Source of the DNA: Phycobacter sedimenti
GTDB taxonomy: Bacteria; Pseudomonadota; Alphaproteobacteria; Rhodobacterales; Rhodobacteraceae
Assembly: GCF_038148855.1 (NCBI RefSeq)
Contig: NZ_JBBVGR010000011.1
Coordinates: 1 to 64,000, forward strand
Direction of reading: 5' to 3'
DNA length: 64,000 nt
Shown: in pieces, positions 52,285 to 59,666 of the stretch
Layout: every line of letters starts with the position of its first letter
Numbering within the stretch: the stretch's first letter is position 1
Notes under the pieces: generated by a model
Told to the model about the DNA's origin: nothing
Seen by the model: only the letters and a program-made list of their open reading frames with translations
Database searches by the model: none
Program-made: the position numbers and the translations under genes

Positions 52285-53862
52285 TCAGTAACCCAGGGCG
52301 CATCCATCCTTGCGCGGGTCGCTGGCGCCTTCGAGCAGGTCTCCGTCGTGGATCCGGATTGCCTGGGATCCGCCAATCGCAGTTTCCGGGATCTCGACCG
52401 CGTGCCCCATGTCCGCAAGCTCCTGGCGCACGGCGTCGGAATAGCCGCGCTCCACTTTCATCACACCGGCATCCGAGAAGCTCCGGGGCGCATCCATGGC
52501 GGCCTGCGGCTCCATGCCAAAATCGGTGATATTGGAGACGAAACGGGCATGACCGTTTGGCTGATAGGCGCCGCCCATGACACCGAACGGCATGATGACC
52601 TTCCCATTCTGCCGCAGCATGCCGGGGATGATCGTGTGCATCGGGCGCTTGCCACCGCCCAGCTCGTTGGCGTGACCTTCCTCAAGGGTGAACCCGGCCC
52701 CGCGGTTCTGCAGCAGGATGCCGAATTTTTCTGATGCGATCCCGGATCCGAAGCCGTGGAAGATCGAATAGATCAAAGAGACCGCCATGCGATCCTTGTC
52801 GACAACGGTGATGTAGATCGTGTCCTTGTGCACCGCTTCGCTGATGGGCGTCGCTGCGGCCATGGCGCGTTTGGGGTCGATAAGGGCGGCCAGCCCTGCG
52901 GCTGTTTCAAGCGACAGCATGTGATCGAGGCGGCTGGTGTGATCGGGGTCGGCGATGAAGCGGTTGCGGGCATCATATGCCAGTTTGGCCGCCTCGGCCT
53001 CGATATGAGCGCGCTCGGCGCTGAAGGGATCCATGCCCGCGATGTCAAAATGCTTGAGGATATTCAGCATCAGGATGGCAGTTGCACCCTGGCCGTTGGG
53101 CGGATGCTCTACCAGATCGATGCCCTTGTAGTCGCCCGCGACCGGCGTCGTGCCCATGCAGGCTGTGGCGGCGAAATCATCCCTGGTGTGCACGCCGCCG
53201 GCAGCATTCAGGGCTGCGACCATGTCCTCAGCGATCTCGCCTGTGTAGAAGGCATCGCGTCCGTGCTTGGCGACGCGACGCAGAACCTCGGCCTGACCGG
53301 GTGCGCGGAAGATCTGCCCGACCGAAGGTGCTGCTCCGCCGAACAGATACTTCTCGCGCGCGGAGCCCTGCAGCGTCCCTGCGTCATTGGCCCAGTCGAA
53401 GGCGACACGCGGCGCCACCGGCACTCCTGTGTCGGCATAGTGGATCGCGGGCGCAAGGACCGCATCAAGCCCCAGTTTCCCTTCGGTTTCAGCGAGATGG
53501 CAAAAGGCATCGATCGCACCCGGTATGGTCACCGCATGGGGGCTTTGGAGGGGGATCGTGCTCAGGCCTTGAGCCCGCAGATCAGCTGCATTGGCGGCGG
53601 CGGGTGCGCGTCCCGATCCATTGAGCGCGTGGATCTCATCACTGCCGGGCCGGGAGTACAGTACGAAACAATCCCCACCGATCCCGGTCATCTGCGGTTC
53701 ACAAATGCCAAGCAGAACCGCGCCCGCGATTGCGGCATCCATGGCGTTGCCGCCGCGTTTCAGAATATCGATTGCGACCCCCGCAGCCAGTGGATGCGAC
53801 GTGGCGCAGATTCCGTTCTGAGCATAAACCGCTGAGCGTCCCGGTTGTTGAAAATCGCGCAT
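52285..53862 (-). CDS. Gamma-glutamyltransferase family protein
   Basis: A 525-residue Ntn-hydrolase. The autocatalytic Thr is in HKDTIYITVVDKD, giving large (about 340) and small (about 185) subunits. GGNAMDAAIAGAVLLGI, GIGGDCFVLY, NGSGRAPAAA, HPPNGQGATAILML and the small-subunit MPFGVMGGAYQPNGHARFVSN are family hallmarks. No signal peptide is visible, so it may act in the cytosol, as in several bacterial GGT-like (ywrD-type) enzymes; activity on glutathione is not assured. It converges with hspQ. Confidence 0.92.
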   Translation of the reverse strand: MRDFQQPGRSAVYAQNGICATSHPLAAGVAIDILKRGGNAMDAAIAGAVLLGICEPQMTGIGGDCFVLYSRPGSDEIHALNGSGRAPAAANAADLRAQGLSTIPLQSPHAVTIPGAIDAFCHLAETEGKLGLDAVLAPAIHYADTGVPVAPRVAFDWANDAGTLQGSAREKYLFGGAAPSVGQIFRAPGQAEVLRRVAKHGRDAFYTGEIAEDMVAALNAAGGVHTRDDFAATACMGTTPVAGDYKGIDLVEHPPNGQGATAILMLNILKHFDIAGMDPFSAERAHIEAEAAKLAYDARNRFIADPDHTSRLDHMLSLETAAGLAALIDPKRAMAAATPISEAVHKDTIYITVVDKDRMAVSLIYSIFHGFGSGIASEKFGILLQNRGAGFTLEEGHANELGGGKRPMHTIIPGMLRQNGKVIMPFGVMGGAYQPNGHARFVSNITDFGMEPQAAMDAPRSFSDAGVMKVERGYSDAVRQELADMGHAVEIPETAIGGSQAIRIHDGDLLEGASDPRKDGCALGY

Positions 53863-54119
53863 GTGCCTCTCCCGTCAGATTTTCGGGGGAGATTAGAGGC
53901 AAACGAGGCAAAGGCAATGCGAAAGACTTAAAGATACGTACTGGGTGACCACCCAAGCCGAATTCGAATTGGAGACGCTGAATACCCGGCGCCAGATCTT
54001 CGGTGGGGGCAGTAGAACACGGCGCCGGGCAAAGCCGCAGATCAGCTTGTGTTAATCCTGAACATATCAGTTTGGCGCGGGTGGGGCCTTTTCAAGGCGG
54101 AAATGTGGTGGCGGCGCGA

Positions 54120-54557
54120 TCAGGCTCGCGTGACCTGGATTTCGAAACACAAGGAGAGCTCGTTGTTCCCGCCGCTGCGTTCGTAGTGGATGTCACTGCT
54201 CAATTCCCGGATCAGTAACCAGCCAAAGCCGCCTTCCGGAAGCTGATCCAGGGGAACGTCGATATCGGCTGGTTTACCGTCCGGCAACTGGCCATCGGGG
54301 AATGGCGCGCCGGCATCGCTGATATTGATCCACAGCCGTTGCGGGTCCAGCGAACAGCGAATGCGGACATCGCCGGGGGCCGAGCCTGCATATGCGTGTT
54401 CAACGACATTGTTCACTGCCTCGGCCAGTGCGATCTGAACCTCATCCACCCGCAACTCCGGGATGCCCATCTTGCGCAATCGCGCTACAACCTCTGAGAT
54501 GCCAGAACGGGCATCCAGTTCCGTAGCCGTGAACGAGCAGGCAAAGGTTTCAGCCAT
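54120..54557 (-). CDS. RsbW-like serine-kinase/anti-sigma factor (HATPase)
   Basis: 145 residues from ATG 54557. The GHKL ATPase fold shows N box EAVNNVVEHAY, G1 DAGAPFP and G2/GFGW (EGGFGWLLIREL). This is the size and pattern of stand-alone RsbW/SpoIIAB-type kinases that phosphorylate a partner STAS protein. It is the second gene of a pair with the STAS gene, with a gap of 48 nt. No sigma factor or PP2C phosphatase is next to it in this window. Confidence 0.9.
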   Translation of the reverse strand: MAETFACSFTATELDARSGISEVVARLRKMGIPELRVDEVQIALAEAVNNVVEHAYAGSAPGDVRIRCSLDPQRLWINISDAGAPFPDGQLPDGKPADIDVPLDQLPEGGFGWLLIRELSSDIHYERSGGNNELSLCFEIQVTRA

Positions 54558-54605
54558 TTTTGTCTCGCTTCGCGCGGTGTTTCGTTCGTGTTCTTGCTGG
54601 CGCAA

Positions 54606-54950
54606 TCACATGCCGACTTTTTGTTCTGCCATCGCTTCATTGAGCGAGCCGTACAGATTGAAGATCGTATCCATGCGCGTCAGGCGGAAAACCTTTTCCA
54701 CCATCGGCGAAGGGCCCGCCAAATCAAGGCGTCTCCCCTGGCCCAGCTGCTTCATAGCGGCGACAATTGCGCCAAGGCCGCTGGAATCGATGAATTGGAC
54801 CTCAGACAGATCCAGAATCACGCGTTCCGGACCGCTTTCAGTGGCCGACCGCATGTCTTCCTTGAACCGAATCGCCATGGCGGCGTCGATCCGCTCCGCG
54901 TTGACTGTCACAATCTGCGCGCCGTCCGTTACAGTGCTGGATAGGCTCAT
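54606..54950 (-). CDS. STAS-domain anti-sigma factor antagonist (RsbV-like)
   Basis: 114 residues, a single STAS domain. The phosphorylatable Ser is in FIDSSGLGAIV, the canonical site. It should be phosphorylated by the downstream HATPase and freed by a phosphatase to release the kinase from its target. Genes like this pair in Rhodobacteraceae act in partner switching that controls stress response or c-di-GMP enzymes; the target is unknown here. It begins 82 bp from the divergent ATG of the thiolase gene region. Confidence 0.93.
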   Translation of the reverse strand: MSLSSTVTDGAQIVTVNAERIDAAMAIRFKEDMRSATESGPERVILDLSEVQFIDSSGLGAIVAAMKQLGQGRRLDLAGPSPMVEKVFRLTRMDTIFNLYGSLNEAMAEQKVGM

Positions 54951-55046
54951 AGTATTTCCCCGGGGGTCATCTGTATTTCACAAGAACTCTAGACCTCAAA
55001 GCTTAGCATTCTGTATGGATAATTTCGACGATTGGAGGAAAATTTC

Positions 55047-56219
55047 ATGAAACAAGTTGTGATTGCCGGTGCGGCCCGAACGCCGATGGGCGGGTTCCAG
55101 GGCGTATTCGACGGTGTAACCGCCGCTGAACTGGGCGGAGCCGCGATCAAGGCAGCCTTGTCCGGAGCCGGTGCAGAGACGGTTGACGAGGTTCTGATGG
55201 GCTGCGTTCTGCCCGCGGGCCAAGGCCAGGCGCCCGCGCGACAGGCCGGGTTCGCAGCCGGTCTGGGTGAAGAGGTTCCGGCCACCACCCTGAACAAGAT
55301 GTGCGGTTCCGGCATGAAGGCGGCGATGATCGCCTACGACCAGATTGCGCTGGGTCAGGCGGATACGATGATTGCGGGCGGCATGGAAAGCATGACCAAT
55401 GCGCCCTACCTGCTGCCCAAGATGCGCGGTGGTGCCCGGATCGGTCATGGCCAGGTCATCGACCACATGTTCCTCGACGGGTTGGAAGACGCATATGACA
55501 AGGGACGCCTGATGGGCACCTTTGCCGAGGATTGTGCGGAAAAGTTCCAGTTCACCCGCGAGGCGCAGGACCAATATGCGCTGGCGTCCCTTTCGAATGC
55601 TCTGGATGCCGAGCGCAGCGGTGCCTTTGAAGGTGAGATCACGCCTGTGACCCTGCACACCCGCAGCGGCGAGCGGATCATCACCACCGACGAGCAGCCT
55701 CAGTCGGCCCGCCCGGAAAAGATCCCGAACCTGAAACCCGCCTTCCGCAAGGATGGCACGGTGACGGCGGCCAATGCCTCGTCCATTTCCGATGGTGCAG
55801 CCGCATTGGTTCTGGCCTCTGAAGAGGCGGCCAAGGAAAAGGGCCTCAATGTGCGGGCGCGGATCATGGGCCATGCCAGCCATGCTCAGGCGCCCGGCTG
55901 GTTCACCACCGCACCGGTTCCAGCGGCGCAGAAGCTTTTGAAACGACTTGGCTGGTCGGTCGATGACGTGGATCTGTGGGAGGTGAACGAGGCTTTTGCC
56001 GTGGTGCCCATGGCCTTCATGCATGAGATGGGGATCACCCGTGACAAGGTGAACGTCAACGGCGGCGCCTGTGCGCTGGGCCATCCCATCGGCGCATCCG
56101 GCGCGCGGATCATGGTGACGCTGCTCAACGCGCTTGAAAAACGCGGGTTGAAACGGGGCGTTGCGGCGATCTGCATCGGTGGCGGCGAAGGCACAGCCAT
56201 CGCGATCGAGCGCGTCTGA
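55047..56219 (+). CDS. Acetyl-CoA acetyltransferase (thiolase)
   Basis: A 390-residue thiolase. The acyl-accepting Cys is C86 in TLNKMCGSGMKA, and the later segments VNGGACALGHPIGASGARI and AAICIGGGEG carry the His and second Cys. GGAGG lies 8 nt before the ATG. It forms acetoacetyl-CoA for PHB or cleaves it in reverse; the biosynthetic (PhaA-like) class fits, but acyl preference is not proven. It is monocistronic, ended by a terminator. Confidence 0.93.
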   Translation: MKQVVIAGAARTPMGGFQGVFDGVTAAELGGAAIKAALSGAGAETVDEVLMGCVLPAGQGQAPARQAGFAAGLGEEVPATTLNKMCGSGMKAAMIAYDQIALGQADTMIAGGMESMTNAPYLLPKMRGGARIGHGQVIDHMFLDGLEDAYDKGRLMGTFAEDCAEKFQFTREAQDQYALASLSNALDAERSGAFEGEITPVTLHTRSGERIITTDEQPQSARPEKIPNLKPAFRKDGTVTAANASSISDGAAALVLASEEAAKEKGLNVRARIMGHASHAQAPGWFTTAPVPAAQKLLKRLGWSVDDVDLWEVNEAFAVVPMAFMHEMGITRDKVNVNGGACALGHPIGASGARIMVTLLNALEKRGLKRGVAAICIGGGEGTAIAIERV

Positions 56220-56241
56220 TCGCGGATCAATCCTTTTGGAG

Positions 56242-56268
56242 GGCGGGGACCAGTTCCTCGCCTTTTTT
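56242..56268 (+). terminator. Intrinsic terminator of the thiolase gene
   Basis: GGCGGGGA-CCAG-TTCCTCGCC (one wobble) followed by TTTTTT, 23 nt after the stop. Confidence 0.88.
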
Positions 56269-56390
56269 CGTTTCTGATCTGCCGCTGCGTCACACCGCTT
56301 GCGTGGCAACTCAGCTCCCCGCACTCTGTTTCACGTATTCAATGACGTTTTGACCGAACCACTGGCGGGTTTGGTGCTGGGAGATTTCCA

Positions 56391-57437
56391 ATGAAGAAAC
56401 TGAAGCTGCTTTGGGCGCTGGTGCGTGTTTTGTTGCCCGAGGGTCTTGTAAGCAGGCTCTACGCGGGATCCTTGCCGGTTGTCGATGCTCGGCAGGCCGA
56501 TCCAAAGGCGCAGGCGGTTGCGGATCTGGTGGAGTTGGTGCGCGATCCGGGCGCCGTGCCCTCGGTCGAGGAAAGCCGCGCGCAGCTGGCCGGTTTCATC
56601 GAGAAATTCGATGCGCCCTGTACGGCCAGAGTTGAGCGGTGCGACATAACCTTGCCGGGAGCGGATGGCCCTCGGCCTGCGCGCCAGTACCTGCCGGACG
56701 GGATCGATCCGGGTCAGCCCATGCCCTGCCTGATGTATCTGCATGGCGGTGGTTGGATCCAGGGCAGCATCGATACCCATGATGCGCTTTGTGCCAAGCT
56801 GGCGGCGCGTGCAGGTATTTGTGTTGTGGCCTACAGCTATCGTCTTGCGCCCGAGCACCCTTTTCCGGCGGCGCCGCAGGATGTCATGGCGGGATATCGC
56901 GCGCTTTTGGACCACGCCGAGGACCTTGGCATAGACCCTCATCGCATTGCGGTCGGTGGCGACAGCGCCGGTGCCAACCTGACGGCAAGCCTGTTGCACA
57001 GCCTGTCCGAGGCGGCGGTGCCCCTGCCAATGGCGCAGCTATTTATCTACCCGGCGGTGGATGCGCGGCTCACTTCGGCCTCGGTCGAGGCGCTGCATGA
57101 CCATGCTCTTCTGTCTCGCACGCGGATGCAGTGGTACATGGATCAGTATATCCCGAAAGGTCACGACAGGCTGGCGCCAGAGGTCTCGCCTTTGATGTCG
57201 CAGCATCTTGCCGGTCAGCCACAGGCCTTTGTACTGGTCGCAGGCCATGACCCCCTTTGGGACGATGGGCTGTCCTACGCGGGGGCGCTGGAACAGGCGG
57301 GCGTTCCCGTCACCGTCTCGCGCTATCCGGGTCAGATCCACGGTTTCCTGAACCTCACCAAGGTGGTCCCCCAAGGGGATCTGGCCATTTCCGAGGCAGC
57401 GACGTGGCTGGGACTGGCGCTGAATGCCGACTCGTGA
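56391..57437 (+). CDS. Alpha/beta hydrolase (HSL family)
   Basis: A 348-residue esterase-like enzyme. The oxyanion HGGG is in LYLHGGGWIQGS, the nucleophile in GDSAGAN, and the YRLAPEHPFPAAPQDV stretch is typical of hormone-sensitive-lipase-type bacterial esterases; the C-terminal Asp (HDPLWDDG) and His (GQIHGF) complete the triad. It is probably cytosolic, with no signal peptide. The physiological ester is unknown. Confidence 0.93.
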   Translation: MKKLKLLWALVRVLLPEGLVSRLYAGSLPVVDARQADPKAQAVADLVELVRDPGAVPSVEESRAQLAGFIEKFDAPCTARVERCDITLPGADGPRPARQYLPDGIDPGQPMPCLMYLHGGGWIQGSIDTHDALCAKLAARAGICVVAYSYRLAPEHPFPAAPQDVMAGYRALLDHAEDLGIDPHRIAVGGDSAGANLTASLLHSLSEAAVPLPMAQLFIYPAVDARLTSASVEALHDHALLSRTRMQWYMDQYIPKGHDRLAPEVSPLMSQHLAGQPQAFVLVAGHDPLWDDGLSYAGALEQAGVPVTVSRYPGQIHGFLNLTKVVPQGDLAISEAATWLGLALNADS

Positions 57438-57509
57438 CGCGGTCTTGCACTGCTGCGCCCGTCGCGGGATACAGCAGCCATGAAACTGACAGATGCGGGA
57501 GCCTGCCCC

Positions 57510-57962
57510 ATGAGCCTCGATTACAGCACCCTGGCAAAGACGATCGCCGCCCTGACTGAGGGGGAGGACGACGAAGTCGCCCTGATGGCCACCGTGGCCT
57601 GCGAAGTGCATCACAGCGACGACCGGTTCGACTGGACCGGGTTCTATCGGGTGGTGGCGCCCGAACTGCTGAAGATCGGGCCCTATCAGGGCGGGCACGG
57701 CTGCCTGCAGATCCCGTTTTCGCGCGGGGTCTGCGGCGCGGCGGCGCGCAGCGGCGAAGTGCAGCTTGTGCCGGATGTCGAGGCCTTCCCCGGTCATATC
57801 GCCTGCGCCTCTTCCACACGGTCGGAACTGGTTCTGCCGGTCTGGAACAAAGCGGGGGATCTGATCGGCGTCTTTGATATCGACAGCGACCAGCCGGATG
57901 CCTTCACGCAGGAGGACGCTGACGAACTGGGGGCGATACTTCGTCAGGTCTTTGCCCGCTAG
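57510..57962 (+). CDS. Free methionine-(R)-sulfoxide reductase (GAF domain)
   Basis: 150 residues from the ATG at 57510 (GGGAG 8 nt upstream); the ATG at 57480 adds ten unconserved codons. C65, C75 and C99 (HGCLQIPF, GVCG, HIACASST) have the same spacing (10 and 24) as the active-site Cys of E. coli YebR/MsrC, which reduces free Met-R-sulfoxide. The GAF fold, FDWTGFYRV and VFDIDSD are also family features. Confidence 0.93.
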   Translation: MSLDYSTLAKTIAALTEGEDDEVALMATVACEVHHSDDRFDWTGFYRVVAPELLKIGPYQGGHGCLQIPFSRGVCGAAARSGEVQLVPDVEAFPGHIACASSTRSELVLPVWNKAGDLIGVFDIDSDQPDAFTQEDADELGAILRQVFAR

Positions 57963-57983
57963 CTACGGATTTCTCCGATCGTC

Positions 57984-58008
57984 GTGAAAAAATGCTTTGA
58001 GATTTCAC
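57984..58008. promoter_or_regulatory. Inverted-repeat operator 1 (GTGAAA-N13-TTTCAC)
   Basis: 25-bp palindrome 56 bp before the TTG start of the XRE-cupin gene. Its architecture is identical to operator 2; the centres are 39 bp apart, close to four helical turns, so two dimers could bind the same face. Confidence 0.7.
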
Positions 58009-58022
58009 CGCTTCGGGCCATC

Positions 58023-58047
58023 GTGAAAAAGTAGACTATTTTTTCAC
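58023..58047. promoter_or_regulatory. Inverted-repeat operator 2 (GTGAAA-N13-TTTCAC)
   Basis: 25-bp palindrome with arms extending to GTGAAAAA/TTTTTCAC; it ends 17 bp before the XRE-cupin start codon and probably overlaps the promoter. Autoregulation by the downstream regulator is the simplest reading. Confidence 0.72.
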
Positions 58048-58063
58048 GGCCCGGAGTCCCTCT

Positions 58064-58633
58064 TTGTCAGATCTGTCCCCGCCCTCAGCCACTCTTGGCG
58101 CCGACATCCGCGCTCTGCGCAAGGCACGCGGGCTGACGCTGGCGGAAATTGCCGAGCGGCTTGAGCGTTCCGTCGGCTGGCTCAGCCAGGTGGAGCGGGA
58201 TCTGTCGGAGCCGTCGATTTCGGATCTTCGCCAGATTGCGCAGTGTCTGGGCGTGCCGATGTCGATGCTGTTTGCCCATTCGAACGTCCCCGCTGAGGAG
58301 CAGGGCTATGTGGTGCGCGCAGGCGCCCGCCGCCCAATGGGCTCGGGCGAGGAAGGTCTGATCGAAGAGCTGCTCTCGCCTGACCTCACCGATGATTTCG
58401 AGATGGTGCATTCCACCTTTGCGCCGCACTCGCGTATGCAGACCCCGGCGGACCGCCCCACGCAGGAGGTGGGCTACATCATCTCGGGCAAGCTGGATCT
58501 GGTGATCGGCGGGCGCGCCTTCACCGTCGGCCCCGGCGACAGTTTCCGCATTCGCCATGAACCTTATCAATGGGCCAACCCCTATGACGTGCCCGCCGTG
58601 GCCGTCTGGGTCATCGCCCCGCCGGTGTACTAA
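58064..58633 (+). CDS. XRE-family regulator with C-terminal cupin
   Basis: 189 residues from a TTG start (CGGAG 7 nt upstream). An N-terminal helix-turn-helix (about 11-66: IRALRKARGLTLAEIAERLERSVGWLSQVERDLSEPSISDLRQIAQCLG) is followed by a cupin (about 100-185: MQTPADRPTQEVGYIISGKLDLVIGGRAFTVGPGDSFRIRHEPYQWANP). This is the PuuR-like layout of repressors that sense amines or amino acids. It sits directly behind two palindromic operators and 11 nt ahead of the LysE gene, so it likely controls this cluster. Confidence 0.92.
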   Translation: MSDLSPPSATLGADIRALRKARGLTLAEIAERLERSVGWLSQVERDLSEPSISDLRQIAQCLGVPMSMLFAHSNVPAEEQGYVVRAGARRPMGSGEEGLIEELLSPDLTDDFEMVHSTFAPHSRMQTPADRPTQEVGYIISGKLDLVIGGRAFTVGPGDSFRIRHEPYQWANPYDVPAVAVWVIAPPVY

Positions 58634-58644
58634 GGGGGGCGACA

Positions 58645-59274
58645 ATGAGTTTCGAAGCCTGGAGTGTTTTTGCCCTGTTCTGGGTGGTCTTTGTGACCAC
58701 GCCCGGCCCGAATGCGGTAAACTGCATCTCGAACGGCATGACCCTTGGTCTGCCCAAGGCGATGCTGGGAGTGCTGGCGATCCTCACGCAGGCCAGTGCG
58801 TTTCTGATTTTTTCGGCCCTCGGCGTGACGGCCCTGATCGCGGCCTCCCCGACCGGGTTTTTTGTGGCCAAGGTGATCGGCGCGGGGTTTCTCATCTTTC
58901 TGGGCGTTCGTGGCTGGCTCAATGCCACGCGGCCCACGCCCGCGGTCGAGCGTCCCGCCCGTCATGTCTACCTGCACGCGCTGGCCGTTGCCACGATCAA
59001 CCCCAAAAGCGTCGCCGGATACCTTGCGGCCTTTTCCCAGTTCGTGCAGCCGGGTGTTCCCATCTGGGAGCAGATGGCGGTGATCATGCCCACCGCTCTG
59101 GTGCTGACGACCCTCAGCTACACCGGGTTTACGTTGCTGGGTGTTCTGATGGGCAAGGCGGCGCTGAAAGCCGTGTTCAACGTCTGGATCCGCCGGGTGC
59201 TGGCAATCTGCTTCATTGTCTACGGCGTTCTTCTGGGCGCCAGCAGCACACCGAATCTGGAGTCAGTCCGATGA
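58645..59274 (+). CDS. LysE family exporter
   Basis: A 209-residue membrane protein with six hydrophobic helices. FWVVFVTTPGPNAVNCISNGMTLGLPKAMLGVLAILTQASAF is the conserved N terminus of RhtB/LysE-type amino acid exporters, including the PGPN motif. Substrate unknown; in this context an amine or amino acid. It overlaps the GFA gene by 4 nt (ATGA). Confidence 0.93.
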   Translation: MSFEAWSVFALFWVVFVTTPGPNAVNCISNGMTLGLPKAMLGVLAILTQASAFLIFSALGVTALIAASPTGFFVAKVIGAGFLIFLGVRGWLNATRPTPAVERPARHVYLHALAVATINPKSVAGYLAAFSQFVQPGVPIWEQMAVIMPTALVLTTLSYTGFTLLGVLMGKAALKAVFNVWIRRVLAICFIVYGVLLGASSTPNLESVR

Positions 59275-59642
59275 TCAAGGGATCCTGCCTGTGCGGAAAC
59301 ATCCGCTTTGAAACCGCTGCCGCACCGCAGGGAGCCTCCATGTGCCATTGCGGCCAGTGCCGCAAGCAGTCGGGCGGTATCTGGGCCTCGGCCTATGTGC
59401 CGGAGGCGGAGCTTGCGATCACCGGATCCGTCAGCTGGTTCCATGCCTCACCGGACGCCAAACGGGGATTCTGCGCGCGCTGCGGGTCTTTCCTGTTCTG
59501 GAAGGCTCATGACGAAGACACCATCAGCTTTGCCCTTGGCGCGGTCGATGACCCGACGGGGCTGAAGATCGAAAAGCACATCTTTACGGCCAGCAAGGGC
59601 GATTTCTACGAGATCGCCGACGGGCTGCCTCAGAAACCATAG
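59271..59642 (+). CDS. GFA family protein (glutathione-dependent formaldehyde-activating-like)
   Basis: A 123-residue zinc protein. The first zinc knuckle is C6/C8 (GSCLCG) with C25/C27/C30 (MCHCGQC), and FCARCGSFLFW holds the later pair, in the Mss4-like fold of Gfa. Formaldehyde produced by N-demethylation nearby makes a formaldehyde or glutathione-adduct role plausible, but GFA paralogues vary and the activity of Gfa itself is disputed. It overlaps LysE and precedes the DMGDH-like gene by 25 nt. Confidence 0.9.
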   Translation: MIKGSCLCGNIRFETAAAPQGASMCHCGQCRKQSGGIWASAYVPEAELAITGSVSWFHASPDAKRGFCARCGSFLFWKAHDEDTISFALGAVDDPTGLKIEKHIFTASKGDFYEIADGLPQKP

Positions 59643-59666
59643 CACTCAAAGCAAAAGGGAGCGGAT

